A stretch of 64,000 bases of DNA, taken from positions 1 through 64,000 of the forward strand of contig JBFLWM010000035.1 of assembly GCA_040755915.1 (NCBI GenBank), written 5' to 3'. Positions 24,822 to 33,256 of this stretch are shown here, one piece after another. The DNA comes from Sulfurivermis sp040755915 (lineage in GTDB: Bacteria > Pseudomonadota > Gammaproteobacteria > Thiohalomonadales > Thiohalomonadaceae). Within the stretch, counting starts at the first letter, position 1; every line of letters starts with the position of its first letter. Below the pieces are notes generated by a model. The model was not told where the DNA came from. It saw only the letters and a list, made by a program, of their open reading frames with translations, and did no database searches. Both the position numbers and the translations under genes were made by a program.

Positions 24822-24884
24822 AAGATAAACAGGATGACCACAAGATTGATTCCCGTTAATCATGAAACAGCTTGTGCATCCTGT
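24822..24884. repeat. CAGGAT..ATCCTG intergenic repeat, copy 2
   Basis: ACAGGATGACCACAAG (from 24829) and CTTGTGCATCCTGT (24871-24884) are near-perfect complements with one two-base bulge. The element fills the rsfS-rlmH gap and is related to that at 21001-21056. Confidence 0.6.
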
Positions 24885-24915
24885 CCGGCTGGCCTTTTTC
24901 GGGTATTGAACGCCG

Positions 24916-25383
24916 ATGCGCCTGCACCTGATCGCCGTCGGTAACCGCATGCCCGGCTGGGTCGAGGCCGGTTACGCCGAGTATGCCAAGCGCCTGCCCG
25001 CCGACTGTGCCCTGCTGCTGCACGAGATTGCGCCGGGCAAGCGCACCAAGGGCGCCGATCTGGAACGGGCACGGCGCGAGGAGGGCGAGAAGATGCTCGC
25101 CGCGCTGCCCAAGGGCGCCTACGTGGTGGCGCTGGAAGTGGGCGGGCGTGACTGGAGCACGGAGGACCTGGCGCAGCGTCTGGCAGACTGGCGCCAGCAG
25201 GGGCGCGATGTGGCCCTGCTGGTGGGCGGGCCGGAGGGACTGGCCGATGCCTGCCGTGCCCGCGCCGAGGCGCAGTGGTCGCTGTCGCGGCTGACCCTGC
25301 CGCATCCGCTGGTGCGCATCGTGCTGGCCGAGCAGGTCTACCGCGCCTGGAGCCTGTTGCAGGGGCATCCGTATCACCGGTAA
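24916..25383 (+). CDS. rlmH: 23S rRNA (pseudouridine-1915-N3) methyltransferase RlmH
   Basis: A 155-residue SPOUT-class methyltransferase that modifies pseudouridine 1915 in helix 69 of 23S rRNA. The SAM-binding knot is seen in VALLVGGPEGL and the C-terminal LSRLTLPHPLVRIVLAEQVYRAWSLLQGHPYHR is highly characteristic. The length equals that of E. coli RlmH. It follows rsfS after a repeat element. Confidence 0.96.
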   Translation: MRLHLIAVGNRMPGWVEAGYAEYAKRLPADCALLLHEIAPGKRTKGADLERARREEGEKMLAALPKGAYVVALEVGGRDWSTEDLAQRLADWRQQGRDVALLVGGPEGLADACRARAEAQWSLSRLTLPHPLVRIVLAEQVYRAWSLLQGHPYHR

Positions 25384-25390
25384 GGCAGAT

Positions 25391-25410
25391 ACAAGTAACA
25401 AGTAACAAGA
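25391..25410. repeat. Short tandem CAAGTAA repeat
   Basis: ACAAGTAACAAGTAACAAGA contains two and a half copies of a seven-base unit and lies in the short rlmH-maf gap. The unit resembles those in the repeat overlapping the lptE start. Confidence 0.5.
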
Positions 25411-25422
25411 GCGAACCGACTG

Positions 25423-25992
25423 ATGATCTTTCTTGCCTCCTCGTCACCGCGCCGCCGCGAACTGCTGACGCAGATCGGCGTGGCGCATCAGGTGGTGGAG
25501 GTGCATGTCGACGAGGCCCTGCACACGGGCGAGGCGCCGGAGCTGTACGTGGTGCGGCTGGCCCTGGCCAAGGCGCAGGCGGGACACGCGATCTGCAGCG
25601 ACTGGCCGGTGCTCGGTGCCGATACCGCGGTGGTGATCGACGGCGCCATCCTGGGCAAGCCGCGTGATCGCGCCGACGGTCTGGCCATGCTGGCGCGTCT
25701 GTCCGGACGCACCCACCATGTCTACACCGGTGTGGCGCTGGTGGATGCCGCCGGCGAGGCGCAGACGCGGCTGTCGGTGAGCGCAGTGACCTTCCGCGCG
25801 ATTGCCGACGGCGAGCGTGCTGCCTACTGGGACAGCGGTGAACCTGCCGACAAGGCCGGCGGCTATGCGGTGCAGGGGTTGGGTGCCGTCTTTATCGAAC
25901 GCCTGGAGGGCAGTTACTCCGGGGTGATGGGCTTGCCGTTGTTTGAGACGGCCGCGCTGCTCGGCGGCTGTGATATCGCTTTGTTGGAATAA
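25423..25992 (+). CDS. maf: Maf-type nucleotide pyrophosphatase (YhdE-like)
   Basis: A 189-residue house-cleaning enzyme that hydrolyses dTTP/UTP-type or modified nucleotides. The Maf signature ASSSPRRRELL is at the start, VLGADTAVVIDGAILGKP in the middle and GEPADKAGGYAVQGLGAVFIERLEGSYSGVMGLP near the end; the last block is typical of the YhdE branch. It precedes rng in the usual order, with a two-base gap. Confidence 0.93.
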   Translation: MIFLASSSPRRRELLTQIGVAHQVVEVHVDEALHTGEAPELYVVRLALAKAQAGHAICSDWPVLGADTAVVIDGAILGKPRDRADGLAMLARLSGRTHHVYTGVALVDAAGEAQTRLSVSAVTFRAIADGERAAYWDSGEPADKAGGYAVQGLGAVFIERLEGSYSGVMGLPLFETAALLGGCDIALLE

Positions 25993-25994
25993 TC

Positions 25995-27527
25995 ATGTCG
26001 ATGAATGCTCCCCTGACGCCGGCGATGAGCGGCGAAATCCTGGTCAATGTCACGCCGCACGAGACGCGTGTCGCCTTTGTCGAGAACGGCGTGCTGCAGG
26101 AGGTGCAGATCGAGCGCGCGCGCAAGCGCGGCCTGGTCGGCAACATCTACAAGGGCACGGTGCGCCGGGTGCTGCCCGGCATGCAGGCGGCCTTCATCGA
26201 CGCCGGTCTGGAACGCACCGCCTTCCTGCATGCCTCCGACATCCTCTGTCCCGACAACGGCAGCGACGAGCGTGAGCGCTGCCTCAAGGGCGAGGTGCCG
26301 GAGGGCGAGCGCCCGCCGCAGCGCCAGATCGACGAGCTGCTGCGCGAGGGACAGGAACTGCTGGTGCAGGTGGTGAAGGACCCGCTCGGCACCAAGGGTG
26401 CGCGCCTGACCACGCACATCACCATCCCGGCGCGCTTTCTGGTGTTCATGCCGCAGTCCAGCCACATCGGCGTGTCGCAGCGCATCGAGAACGAGGCCGA
26501 GCGGCAGCGGCTGAAGGAGCGCGTCACGACGCTGGCGGCGGAGTTCGGTTCCGGCGGCTACATCGTGCGCACCGCGGCGGAGGATGCCGATGACGAGGCA
26601 CTGCGGGCCGACATCGCCTTCCTGCACAAGCTGTGGGGCGAGATCGGTGCGCGTGCCGGCAGCGAGCGCAGCGGCACGCTGATCCACGAAGACCTGCCGC
26701 TGGTGATGCGTACCATGCGTGACGTCGTCGGCGCCGAGGTGGAAAAGGTGCGCATCGACTCGCGCGAGACCTTCCGCAAGGTGCAGCGCTTTGCCGAGAA
26801 GTTCATTCCCGAACTGGTGCCGCGTGTCGAGCACTATGCCGGCGAGCGGCCGATCTTCGATCTCTACGCCATCGAGGACGAGATCCAGCGCGCCCTGGAG
26901 CGCAAGGTGACGCTCAAGTCCGGCGGCTACCTGATCATCGATCAGACCGAGGCGATGACCACCATCGACGTCAACACCGGTGCCTTCGTCGGCCACCGCA
27001 ATCTGGAAGAGACCATCTTCAAGACCAACCTGGAGGCCAGCCAGGCCATCGCCCGCCAGCTGCGCCTGCGCAATCTGGGCGGCATCATCATCCTCGACTT
27101 CATCGACATGGTGGACCCGGAGCATCGCCGTCAGGTGTTGCGCAGCCTGGAGAAGGCGCTGGAACGCGACCATGCCCGCACCCACATCTCCGAGGTGTCG
27201 GCACTGGGGCTGGTGGAGATGACACGCAAGCGCACGCGCGAGAGCCTGGAGCATGTGTTGTGCACCACCTGCCCCACCTGCAATGGTCGCGGCACGCTGA
27301 AGACGGCGGAGACCGTGTGCTTCGAGATCTTCCGCGAAATCATGCGCGAGGCGCGCCAGTTCGATGCGCAGCAGTTGCTGGTCCTGGCCTCGCAGGAAGT
27401 GGTCGATCGCCTGCTCGACGAGGAATCCACCGCCGTGGCGGAGCTGGAGGAGTTCATCGGCAAGCCGATCCAGTTCCAGGTGGAGTCGCTGTATACCCAG
27501 GAACAGTTCGACGTCGTGCTGCTGTAA
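25995..27527 (+). CDS. rng: Ribonuclease G
   Basis: A 510-residue endoribonuclease that matures the 5' end of 16S rRNA and degrades some mRNAs. An S1 RNA-binding domain (about residues 45-130) precedes the catalytic core, with the metal-binding aspartates in TTIDVNTGAFVG and IILDFIDMVDPEHR. The zinc-link CTTCPTCNGRG follows. It lacks the long C-terminal scaffold of RNase E. ATG at 26025 (MSGEILVNVTP) gives the common family start and may be the true one. Confidence 0.94.
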   Translation: MSMNAPLTPAMSGEILVNVTPHETRVAFVENGVLQEVQIERARKRGLVGNIYKGTVRRVLPGMQAAFIDAGLERTAFLHASDILCPDNGSDERERCLKGEVPEGERPPQRQIDELLREGQELLVQVVKDPLGTKGARLTTHITIPARFLVFMPQSSHIGVSQRIENEAERQRLKERVTTLAAEFGSGGYIVRTAAEDADDEALRADIAFLHKLWGEIGARAGSERSGTLIHEDLPLVMRTMRDVVGAEVEKVRIDSRETFRKVQRFAEKFIPELVPRVEHYAGERPIFDLYAIEDEIQRALERKVTLKSGGYLIIDQTEAMTTIDVNTGAFVGHRNLEETIFKTNLEASQAIARQLRLRNLGGIIILDFIDMVDPEHRRQVLRSLEKALERDHARTHISEVSALGLVEMTRKRTRESLEHVLCTTCPTCNGRGTLKTAETVCFEIFREIMREARQFDAQQLLVLASQEVVDRLLDEESTAVAELEEFIGKPIQFQVESLYTQEQFDVVLL

Positions 27528-27652
27528 ACGCTCCCTGCGCGGCAGGTAAAAATTGCCTGAAACATTGATCCGTGCGCAGGACGCGCAACTTATCTTCTGT
27601 TAGCGTGTTCCAACCAGACACTCTTTCCTGCCCCGCCGGGGACTCTTGCCGC

Positions 27653-30600
27653 ATGGAAAAGCCCAGCCTTCTTCGCCGCCTGCGCCGTGCGCTGTGGTTT
27701 GCCACGGCCGGCGTGGTGATCCTGGTGGCGGTGCTGCTGACCCTGACGCGCCTGCTGCTGCCGGGGCTGGAGGGGTATCGCAGCCAGGTGGAGGCACAGG
27801 CCGGTGCCGCGCTGGGGCAACCGGTGCGCATCACCACCCTGAGCTCGCGCCTGCACGGTCTGCGTCCGCTGGTGGTACTGGAAGGGGTGGAACTGCTCGA
27901 TGCCGCCGCGCAGACGCCGGTGGCGCGCCTCGGCGAGGTGGCCATCGGCATCGATGTGCTGGCCAGCCTGCGGCGCATGCAGCCGGTGATGGCCTCTCTT
28001 GCGGTGAGCGGCGCCGAACTGACCGTCGTGCGCCAGGCCGACGGCCGCATCGCCGTGCAGGGTCTGGTCAGCCAGGGGGAGGCGGCGGCGGATGCCACCG
28101 GCCTGGGGCGTTGGCTGTTGTCCCAGGGGCGGCTGGCCCTGCAGGACAGCCGCCTGCACTGGGATGACCGCAAGACGGGCCATCGCCTCGACTTCGCGCG
28201 CGTGGATGTCACGCTCCACAACCGTGACGCGCGTCACCAGCTCAATGTCGATATCGCCCTGCCGCCCGGCGCCGGCCGCGACCTGCGGCTGCACCTCGAT
28301 CTGGAAGGGGACATCCTGCAACCCGGTGCCTGGAGCGGGCACGGTCATATCCAGGGCCGCGGCCTGCGTCCGGTCCCCTGGCTGGAGGAGTGGGGGCCCC
28401 TGGCCGGCATCTCCCTGCAGCAGGGCGTGTTCGACTTCCAGGTGTGGGGCGAGTGGGCGGCGGGCCGCCTGGTGCGCGTCAATGGTGAACTCGACGCGCA
28501 GCAGTTGCAGCTGGCAGCGGCCGGAGGCAGCCTGGAACTGGCCGCCGTCGGGGGCCAGGCGCAGTGGGAACGTGATGCGGCGGGCTGGGAGCTGCGGCTG
28601 CAGGAACTGCGCCTGGCGCCGCGGCAGGATGATCGCACCGAGCCGGCGCAGCTGCGTGTGCGGCATGCGGGCGGCTGGGACGTGCAGCTGGCCGCCTTGC
28701 AGCTGGAGGATGTAGCGGCGCTCGTTCCCCTGCTGCCGGGACTGGATGAGGAGATGCGCGCGGCCCTGCATGCCCTGCAACCGCGCGGCCGGCTGCGCGA
28801 GCTGCGGCTGGTGCTGGCGGAGAACGGTAGTCTGGAACATCTCCAGGGGGCGCTGGAGCAGGGTGCCATCGCGCCCTGGCAGCGTCTGCCCGGCGTGCGC
28901 GGCCTGCAGGCGGAATGGGTATGGGACGGCAGCAGCGGCCACGTGCGCCTCGATGGTCGCGACGGCATGCTGGAGCTGCCGCAGCTGTTCCGTGAGCCGT
29001 TGCCCCTGCAGCAACTGCAGGGCGAGATCGGCCTGTCGCGGGATGGCGGCGGCTGGCGTGTCGCCGTCAATGGCATGCGTGTGGCCAATGCCGATATCCA
29101 TGCGGCCGTTGATGCCGCCATCCTCCTGCCTTCCCATGACCTGCCCTACCTCGATCTGCGCGGCGTGTTCTGGAACGGCCGTGCCGTGGCCACGCCGCGC
29201 TACCTGCCGGCGGCGATCATGGGCACCGAGGCGCTGGCCTGGCTGGATGCCGCGTTCCATGACGGCCGCGTCACTCAGGGCAGCGTGCTGTTCCATGGCC
29301 CCCTGCACGCCTTTCCCTTCGATGGTCAGGAAGGTCGCTTCGAGGTGGATTTCGGCGTTGAAGGTGCCGAGCTGTTCCTGCGTCCCGGCTGGCCCAGCCT
29401 GCGCCAGACCGATGCCCGTGTGCGCTTCCACAACCGCGGCATGATCATCGATGCCGGCAGCGGCCGCATGTACGACAGCGCCATCGGTCCGACTACGGTG
29501 GCCATTGCCGACCTGCACTCGCCGTTATTGAGCGTGCGCGGGACGGCGCAACTGAACGGTGACGACGCCATTCGCCTGCTGCGTGACACGCCGCTGCGTG
29601 AACATGTGGGTGAATACGTCTCCGCCCTGCGCCTGGAGGGACAGAGCGCCCTGGAACTGGCCTTCGACCTGCCGCTGCAGACGGCAATGGCCGCCAGTCA
29701 GCCGTTCCGCCTCGACGGGGCGGTGACGCTGCAGGACAACCGCCTGTGGCTGGAGGAGCGCTTTGCCATCGAGGCGATCAGCGGCCGGCTGGCCTTCAGC
29801 GAAACCGGCCTGCAGGCGGAGGCCCTGCAGATGCGCCTGCTGGAGGCGCCGGCCAGCATCACCATCTACGGCGAGGGAGAGGGCGACAGCGCCCGCACGG
29901 TATTCGCCGGCCGCGGTACGCTGGCTCCGGCGGGCTTGCGCCAGCTGGTTGATACCCCGCTGTTCGATCATCTGCACGGCAGCGCCCCCTGGCAGGCCAC
30001 CCTGACCGTTCCCCATGGCGGTGGTGATGAGGGGGCCGCGTTGCGTGTCTACTCGGACCTGCACGGCATGGAGCTGGCCCTGCCGCATCCCCTGGCCAGG
30101 GCGGCGGAGGACGGGCCGGCACTGGAGCTGGTGCATCATTTCTCCGGCCCGCGGCGCGGCCAGCTGCGCCTGGGTTACGGCGAGGTGCTGACGGCGCGGC
30201 TGGCGCTGGACGGCACCGGCCGCGTGCAGCGCGGGGCGCTGCATTTCGGTCCCGGCAAGGCGGTATTGCCGACGGAGAAGGAACTGCACGTCAGCGGCAG
30301 CCTGCGCGAACTGGATCTGGGGCGCTGGCGCCAGGTGCTCGGCAGCGGCGGCACGGGCGGCACCCTGCCGTTGCACCTGGAGATGGAGGAACTGCACCTG
30401 CTGGCAGCGGCGGGCGAGGGTACGCCGGCGGCACCCGGCGGCGAGTTGCCACCGTTGCAGGTGCAGATACAGCGCTTCGCCTACGGTGACCTGCAGCTCG
30501 GCCAGCTCGGCTTTGCCCTGCGCAGCAGTCGCGCGGCGGTGCACGTGAGCGACCTGTCGGTGCAGGGGCCGGCCCTGCAACTGAGCGGGCAGGCGCGCTG

Positions 30601-31273
30601 GCAATTGCGGCCACGCTCCTACAGCGAGGTGAGGCTGCAGCTGGCATCGCCGGATGTGGGGCAGATGCTCCAGGACCTGCAGGTGGCCAGCGTCATCACC
30701 CGTGGCACTGCCCAGGCCGATATCGAGCTCAACTGGCCCGGCCGGCTGAACGAGCTGGACCTGGCACGGCTGGACGGGCGCCTGCATGTGCGCATCGAGG
30801 ACGGCAAGCTGGACGAGGTCAGTCCCGGTGCCGGCCGCCTGCTGGGCCTGCTCAGCCTGCAGGCCCTGCCGCGCCGCCTGATCCTGGACTTCCGCGACCT
30901 GTTCCAGAAGGGGCTGGCGTTCGACAGCATCGAGGGTGATATCAGTATCCATGCCGGCGATGCGCATACCTCCAATATGGTGATGGATTCCGCCGCGGCG
31001 GTGGTGCGCATCGAGGGACGCACCGGCCTGGTGGCGCGCGACTACGATCAGCGCATCACCGTGGTGCCCAACCTGTCCGGCACCGCGCCGGTGGTCGGTA
31101 CCCTGGCCTTCGGGCCGCAGGTGGGAGCGGTGATGCTGCTGTTCCAGCGCCTGTTGCACAAGAACGTCGACGAGGCGGCGCGCACCGAATACCGCGTTAC
31201 CGGCTCATGGGATCAGCCGCTGGTGGAAAAGGTGGAACCGCCGCCTGTGGCACCGGCCGAGGGTGCGTCGTAA
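27653..31273 (+). CDS. yhdP: YhdP-like AsmA-family intermembrane lipid transport protein
   Basis: A 1206-residue protein with one N-terminal membrane helix (about residues 15-37) and a very long beta-rich periplasmic body, as in YhdP. The C-terminal region (LDEVSPGAGRLLGLLSLQALPRRLILDFRDLF, VVRIEGRTGLVARDYDQRITVVPNLSG) is the typical AsmA/YhdP end. YhdP, TamB and YdbH are thought to bridge the envelope and carry phospholipids to the outer membrane. The ATG at 27653 is preferred over an upstream GTG because the basic residues and membrane helix follow directly. It follows rng, as in most gammaproteobacteria. Confidence 0.9.
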   Translation: MEKPSLLRRLRRALWFATAGVVILVAVLLTLTRLLLPGLEGYRSQVEAQAGAALGQPVRITTLSSRLHGLRPLVVLEGVELLDAAAQTPVARLGEVAIGIDVLASLRRMQPVMASLAVSGAELTVVRQADGRIAVQGLVSQGEAAADATGLGRWLLSQGRLALQDSRLHWDDRKTGHRLDFARVDVTLHNRDARHQLNVDIALPPGAGRDLRLHLDLEGDILQPGAWSGHGHIQGRGLRPVPWLEEWGPLAGISLQQGVFDFQVWGEWAAGRLVRVNGELDAQQLQLAAAGGSLELAAVGGQAQWERDAAGWELRLQELRLAPRQDDRTEPAQLRVRHAGGWDVQLAALQLEDVAALVPLLPGLDEEMRAALHALQPRGRLRELRLVLAENGSLEHLQGALEQGAIAPWQRLPGVRGLQAEWVWDGSSGHVRLDGRDGMLELPQLFREPLPLQQLQGEIGLSRDGGGWRVAVNGMRVANADIHAAVDAAILLPSHDLPYLDLRGVFWNGRAVATPRYLPAAIMGTEALAWLDAAFHDGRVTQGSVLFHGPLHAFPFDGQEGRFEVDFGVEGAELFLRPGWPSLRQTDARVRFHNRGMIIDAGSGRMYDSAIGPTTVAIADLHSPLLSVRGTAQLNGDDAIRLLRDTPLREHVGEYVSALRLEGQSALELAFDLPLQTAMAASQPFRLDGAVTLQDNRLWLEERFAIEAISGRLAFSETGLQAEALQMRLLEAPASITIYGEGEGDSARTVFAGRGTLAPAGLRQLVDTPLFDHLHGSAPWQATLTVPHGGGDEGAALRVYSDLHGMELALPHPLARAAEDGPALELVHHFSGPRRGQLRLGYGEVLTARLALDGTGRVQRGALHFGPGKAVLPTEKELHVSGSLRELDLGRWRQVLGSGGTGGTLPLHLEMEELHLLAAAGEGTPAAPGGELPPLQVQIQRFAYGDLQLGQLGFALRSSRAAVHVSDLSVQGPALQLSGQARWQLRPRSYSEVRLQLASPDVGQMLQDLQVASVITRGTAQADIELNWPGRLNELDLARLDGRLHVRIEDGKLDEVSPGAGRLLGLLSLQALPRRLILDFRDLFQKGLAFDSIEGDISIHAGDAHTSNMVMDSAAAVVRIEGRTGLVARDYDQRITVVPNLSGTAPVVGTLAFGPQVGAVMLLFQRLLHKNVDEAARTEYRVTGSWDQPLVEKVEPPPVAPAEGAS

Positions 31274-31301
31274 GCGGATGGAAAATGGTATTCTGCAACG
31301 C

Positions 31302-31634
31302 ATGAAGCGCGTGATGTGGACAGCGGTGTGGTTGCTGATGGCCGGTGGTGTGACGGCGGCTGAACCGCTGTTCGTCACCGCCGCCGAATGGGCACAGCCG
31401 CGCACCGGCACGGCGCTGTTGCAGCACCCGGCCCTGGCGCGGGCGATGGCCGAACTGCACGATGGCCAGACCTTGCAGTTGCTCTATCCCGGCGGGGATG
31501 AGGGCAGCCTGTGGGCGCGCGAGCTGCAGGCCTGGCTGGTGGCCCTGGGACTGTCGTCGCAGCGCATCGAACTGCTGCCCGGCAGCCGGCGCCAGGACGC
31601 CATCGAGCTGCGTGTCAGCGGCGTGGCGCAATAA
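31302..31634 (+). CDS. Small secreted protein of unknown function
   Basis: A 110-residue protein with a clear signal peptide (MKRVMWTAVWLLMAGGVTAA). The mature part is acidic to neutral (FVTAAEWAQPRTGTALLQHPALARAMAELHDGQTLQLLYPGGDEG), without cysteines or membrane helices. The ATG at 31302 is chosen because the signal peptide begins there; ATG at 31278 is in frame and would add eight residues. It lies between yhdP and the nitrilase gene. I do not recognise a family. The end (LGLSSQRIELLPGSRRQDAIELRV) resembles a small OmpA-like or BON-like strand but is too short to claim. Confidence 0.7.
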   Translation: MKRVMWTAVWLLMAGGVTAAEPLFVTAAEWAQPRTGTALLQHPALARAMAELHDGQTLQLLYPGGDEGSLWARELQAWLVALGLSSQRIELLPGSRRQDAIELRVSGVAQ

Positions 31635-31669
31635 CGAAGAATTCATATAACGACCAAGGAGAACGCAGC

Positions 31670-32494
31670 GTGACTCGTGTGGCAGCCGTCCAGATGGCCT
31701 CCGGCCCCAATATCAGCGCCAATCTCGCCGAGGCCGAGCGCCTCATCGCCAAGGCCGCGGCCGCCGGCGCGCGTCTGGTGGTGCTGCCGGAAAATTTCGC
31801 CCTGATGTGCATGCACGAGTTCGACAAGGTCAAGGTGCGCGAGGCGGACGGCAAGGGGCAGATCCAGGATTTCCTCGCCCGTACCGCGGCGCGCTACGGC
31901 ATCTGGCTGGTGGGCGGCACGGTGCCGCTGGTGGCCGATGACGCCAACAAGGTGCGCGCCGCCTGCCTGCTGTTCAACGACAAGGGACAGCGTGTCGCGC
32001 GCTATGACAAGGTGCACCTGTTCGACGTGCACCTGGAGGAGAGCAACGAAGACTATGCCGAGTCGCGCACCATCGAACCGGGCAACAACGTGGTGGTGGT
32101 GGACACGCCGTTCGGCCGTCTCGGCCTCGCCGTCTGTTACGACCTGCGCTTCCCCGAGCTGTTCCGCCGCATGGTGCAGGAGAACGTCGAGATCATCGCC
32201 CTGCCGTCCGCCTTCACTGCCATCACCGGCAAGGCGCACTGGGAACCGCTGATCCGCGCCCGCGCCATCGAGAACCTGAGCTTCATCATCGCCTCGGCCC
32301 AGGGTGGCTATCATGCCAACGGCCGCGAGACCCATGGTGATTCGATGATCGTCGACCCGTGGGGCGTGGTGATGGATCGCCTGCCGCGCGGCTCCGGTTT
32401 CGTCATGGCCGACATCGAGCGCTCGCGTCTGGCGGCGATCCGCCGTAACTTTCCTGCGCTGGATCACCGGCGTCTGCCTTGCACCCTGCCCTGA
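31670..32494 (+). CDS. Carbon-nitrogen hydrolase, Nit1/deaminated glutathione amidase-like
   Basis: A 274-residue cytoplasmic nitrilase-superfamily amidase. The catalytic triad is Glu41 (VLPENFALM), the Lys in RYDKVHLFDV and the Cys in AVCYDLRFPEL. The DVxxLEExxE block and GDSMIVDPWGVV are typical of the Nit1 branch, whose known members repair deaminated glutathione. GTG is the start because AAGGAG lies eight bases upstream. In many relatives it is followed by tldD; here a TusA-like gene follows instead. Confidence 0.9.
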   Translation: MTRVAAVQMASGPNISANLAEAERLIAKAAAAGARLVVLPENFALMCMHEFDKVKVREADGKGQIQDFLARTAARYGIWLVGGTVPLVADDANKVRAACLLFNDKGQRVARYDKVHLFDVHLEESNEDYAESRTIEPGNNVVVVDTPFGRLGLAVCYDLRFPELFRRMVQENVEIIALPSAFTAITGKAHWEPLIRARAIENLSFIIASAQGGYHANGRETHGDSMIVDPWGVVMDRLPRGSGFVMADIERSRLAAIRRNFPALDHRRLPCTLP

Positions 32495-32669
32495 AACCGC
32501 CGCGGTCCGATGGCTGCCGGCAGTGGGCCTCTGCTGCCGGGCTGCAGCGGTCTCCGTCCTTGCTGTTCTAATTATATAAGTACTGGTTCTTTCTCTTGTG
32601 GCGCCTCCCTGGCGTAGTATCTCGCCCCGGTAACCATCAGAAGTACCGGGTCAACCGCGAGGAGCCACC

Positions 32670-33152
32670 ATGCAGACTGCCCGTTCCTATCTCCCCGTCG
32701 CCGCCGTCGATGTGTGCGGCCATCCCTGCCCGGCGCCGATAATTGCGACGAGGCACCAGGCGCGCAACATCGCTGCCGGCGACATTTTGCTGCTGGTAGC
32801 CGACTGCATGCGCACTACCGATGAGCTGGCCACATGGGCGCGCGCCACCGGTAATGAACTGCTGCATGTGGAAGCAATGGGTGAAACGCGCCGGGGTTAT
32901 TACATTCGCAAGGGACTCCGCCGCGCCACCCGGCAAGTGGTGGATACCCGTGGCAGCCGCTGCCCGACGCCGGTGGTGGAGGCGGGGCGTGCGCTGCGCG
33001 GCCTGCAATCCGGTGATGTGATCCGACTGATCAGCGATTGCCCCAGTGCGCGCAAAGACATCGATGCCTGGATTGGCAGCACCGGTCATATCCTGCTGGA
33101 TGCGGTGAGGAATCTGCACGGCGAGTTGCATTGCCACGTGCAGAAACTCTGA
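32670..33152 (+). CDS. Tandem TusA-like sulfur carrier protein
   Basis: A 160-residue protein made of two TusA/SirA domains in one chain. Each begins with the sulfur-carrier motif: VDVCGHPCPAPI (Cys20) and VDTRGSRCPTPV (Cys98). Both are followed by the family's GD-I/V-L/I-L and D-C stretches. Single TusA domains carry persulfide sulfur for tRNA thiolation, molybdenum cofactor synthesis or sulfur oxidation. The fusion may allow sulfur relay between two sites. GAGGAG lies just upstream. The gene is alone, bounded by a strong terminator. Confidence 0.85.
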   Translation: MQTARSYLPVAAVDVCGHPCPAPIIATRHQARNIAAGDILLLVADCMRTTDELATWARATGNELLHVEAMGETRRGYYIRKGLRRATRQVVDTRGSRCPTPVVEAGRALRGLQSGDVIRLISDCPSARKDIDAWIGSTGHILLDAVRNLHGELHCHVQKL

Positions 33153-33208
33153 TGTAGCAGTTTCATGTCCCCCCCTCGGCGTCAGCTCTCCTTAGTTGCG
33201 CAACTTGT

Positions 33209-33238
33209 ACAGCAACCCTCGGGTTGCTGTTTTTTTTT
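33209..33238 (+). terminator. Rho-independent terminator after the TusA-like gene
   Basis: ACAGCAACC and GGTTGCTGT form a perfect nine-base stem around a CTCG tetraloop, followed by nine T residues (33230-33238). This is the clearest intrinsic terminator in the window. No equivalent T-tract exists on the minus strand, so it serves only the plus-strand gene. Confidence 0.9.
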
Positions 33239-33256
33239 GTGGCCGCCGGTGGCGGC

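Noticed and set aside
33209..33238. Terminator acting for the minus-strand DUF389 gene as well
   Set aside because: On the minus strand the stem is not followed by a T-run; only plus-strand termination is supported.
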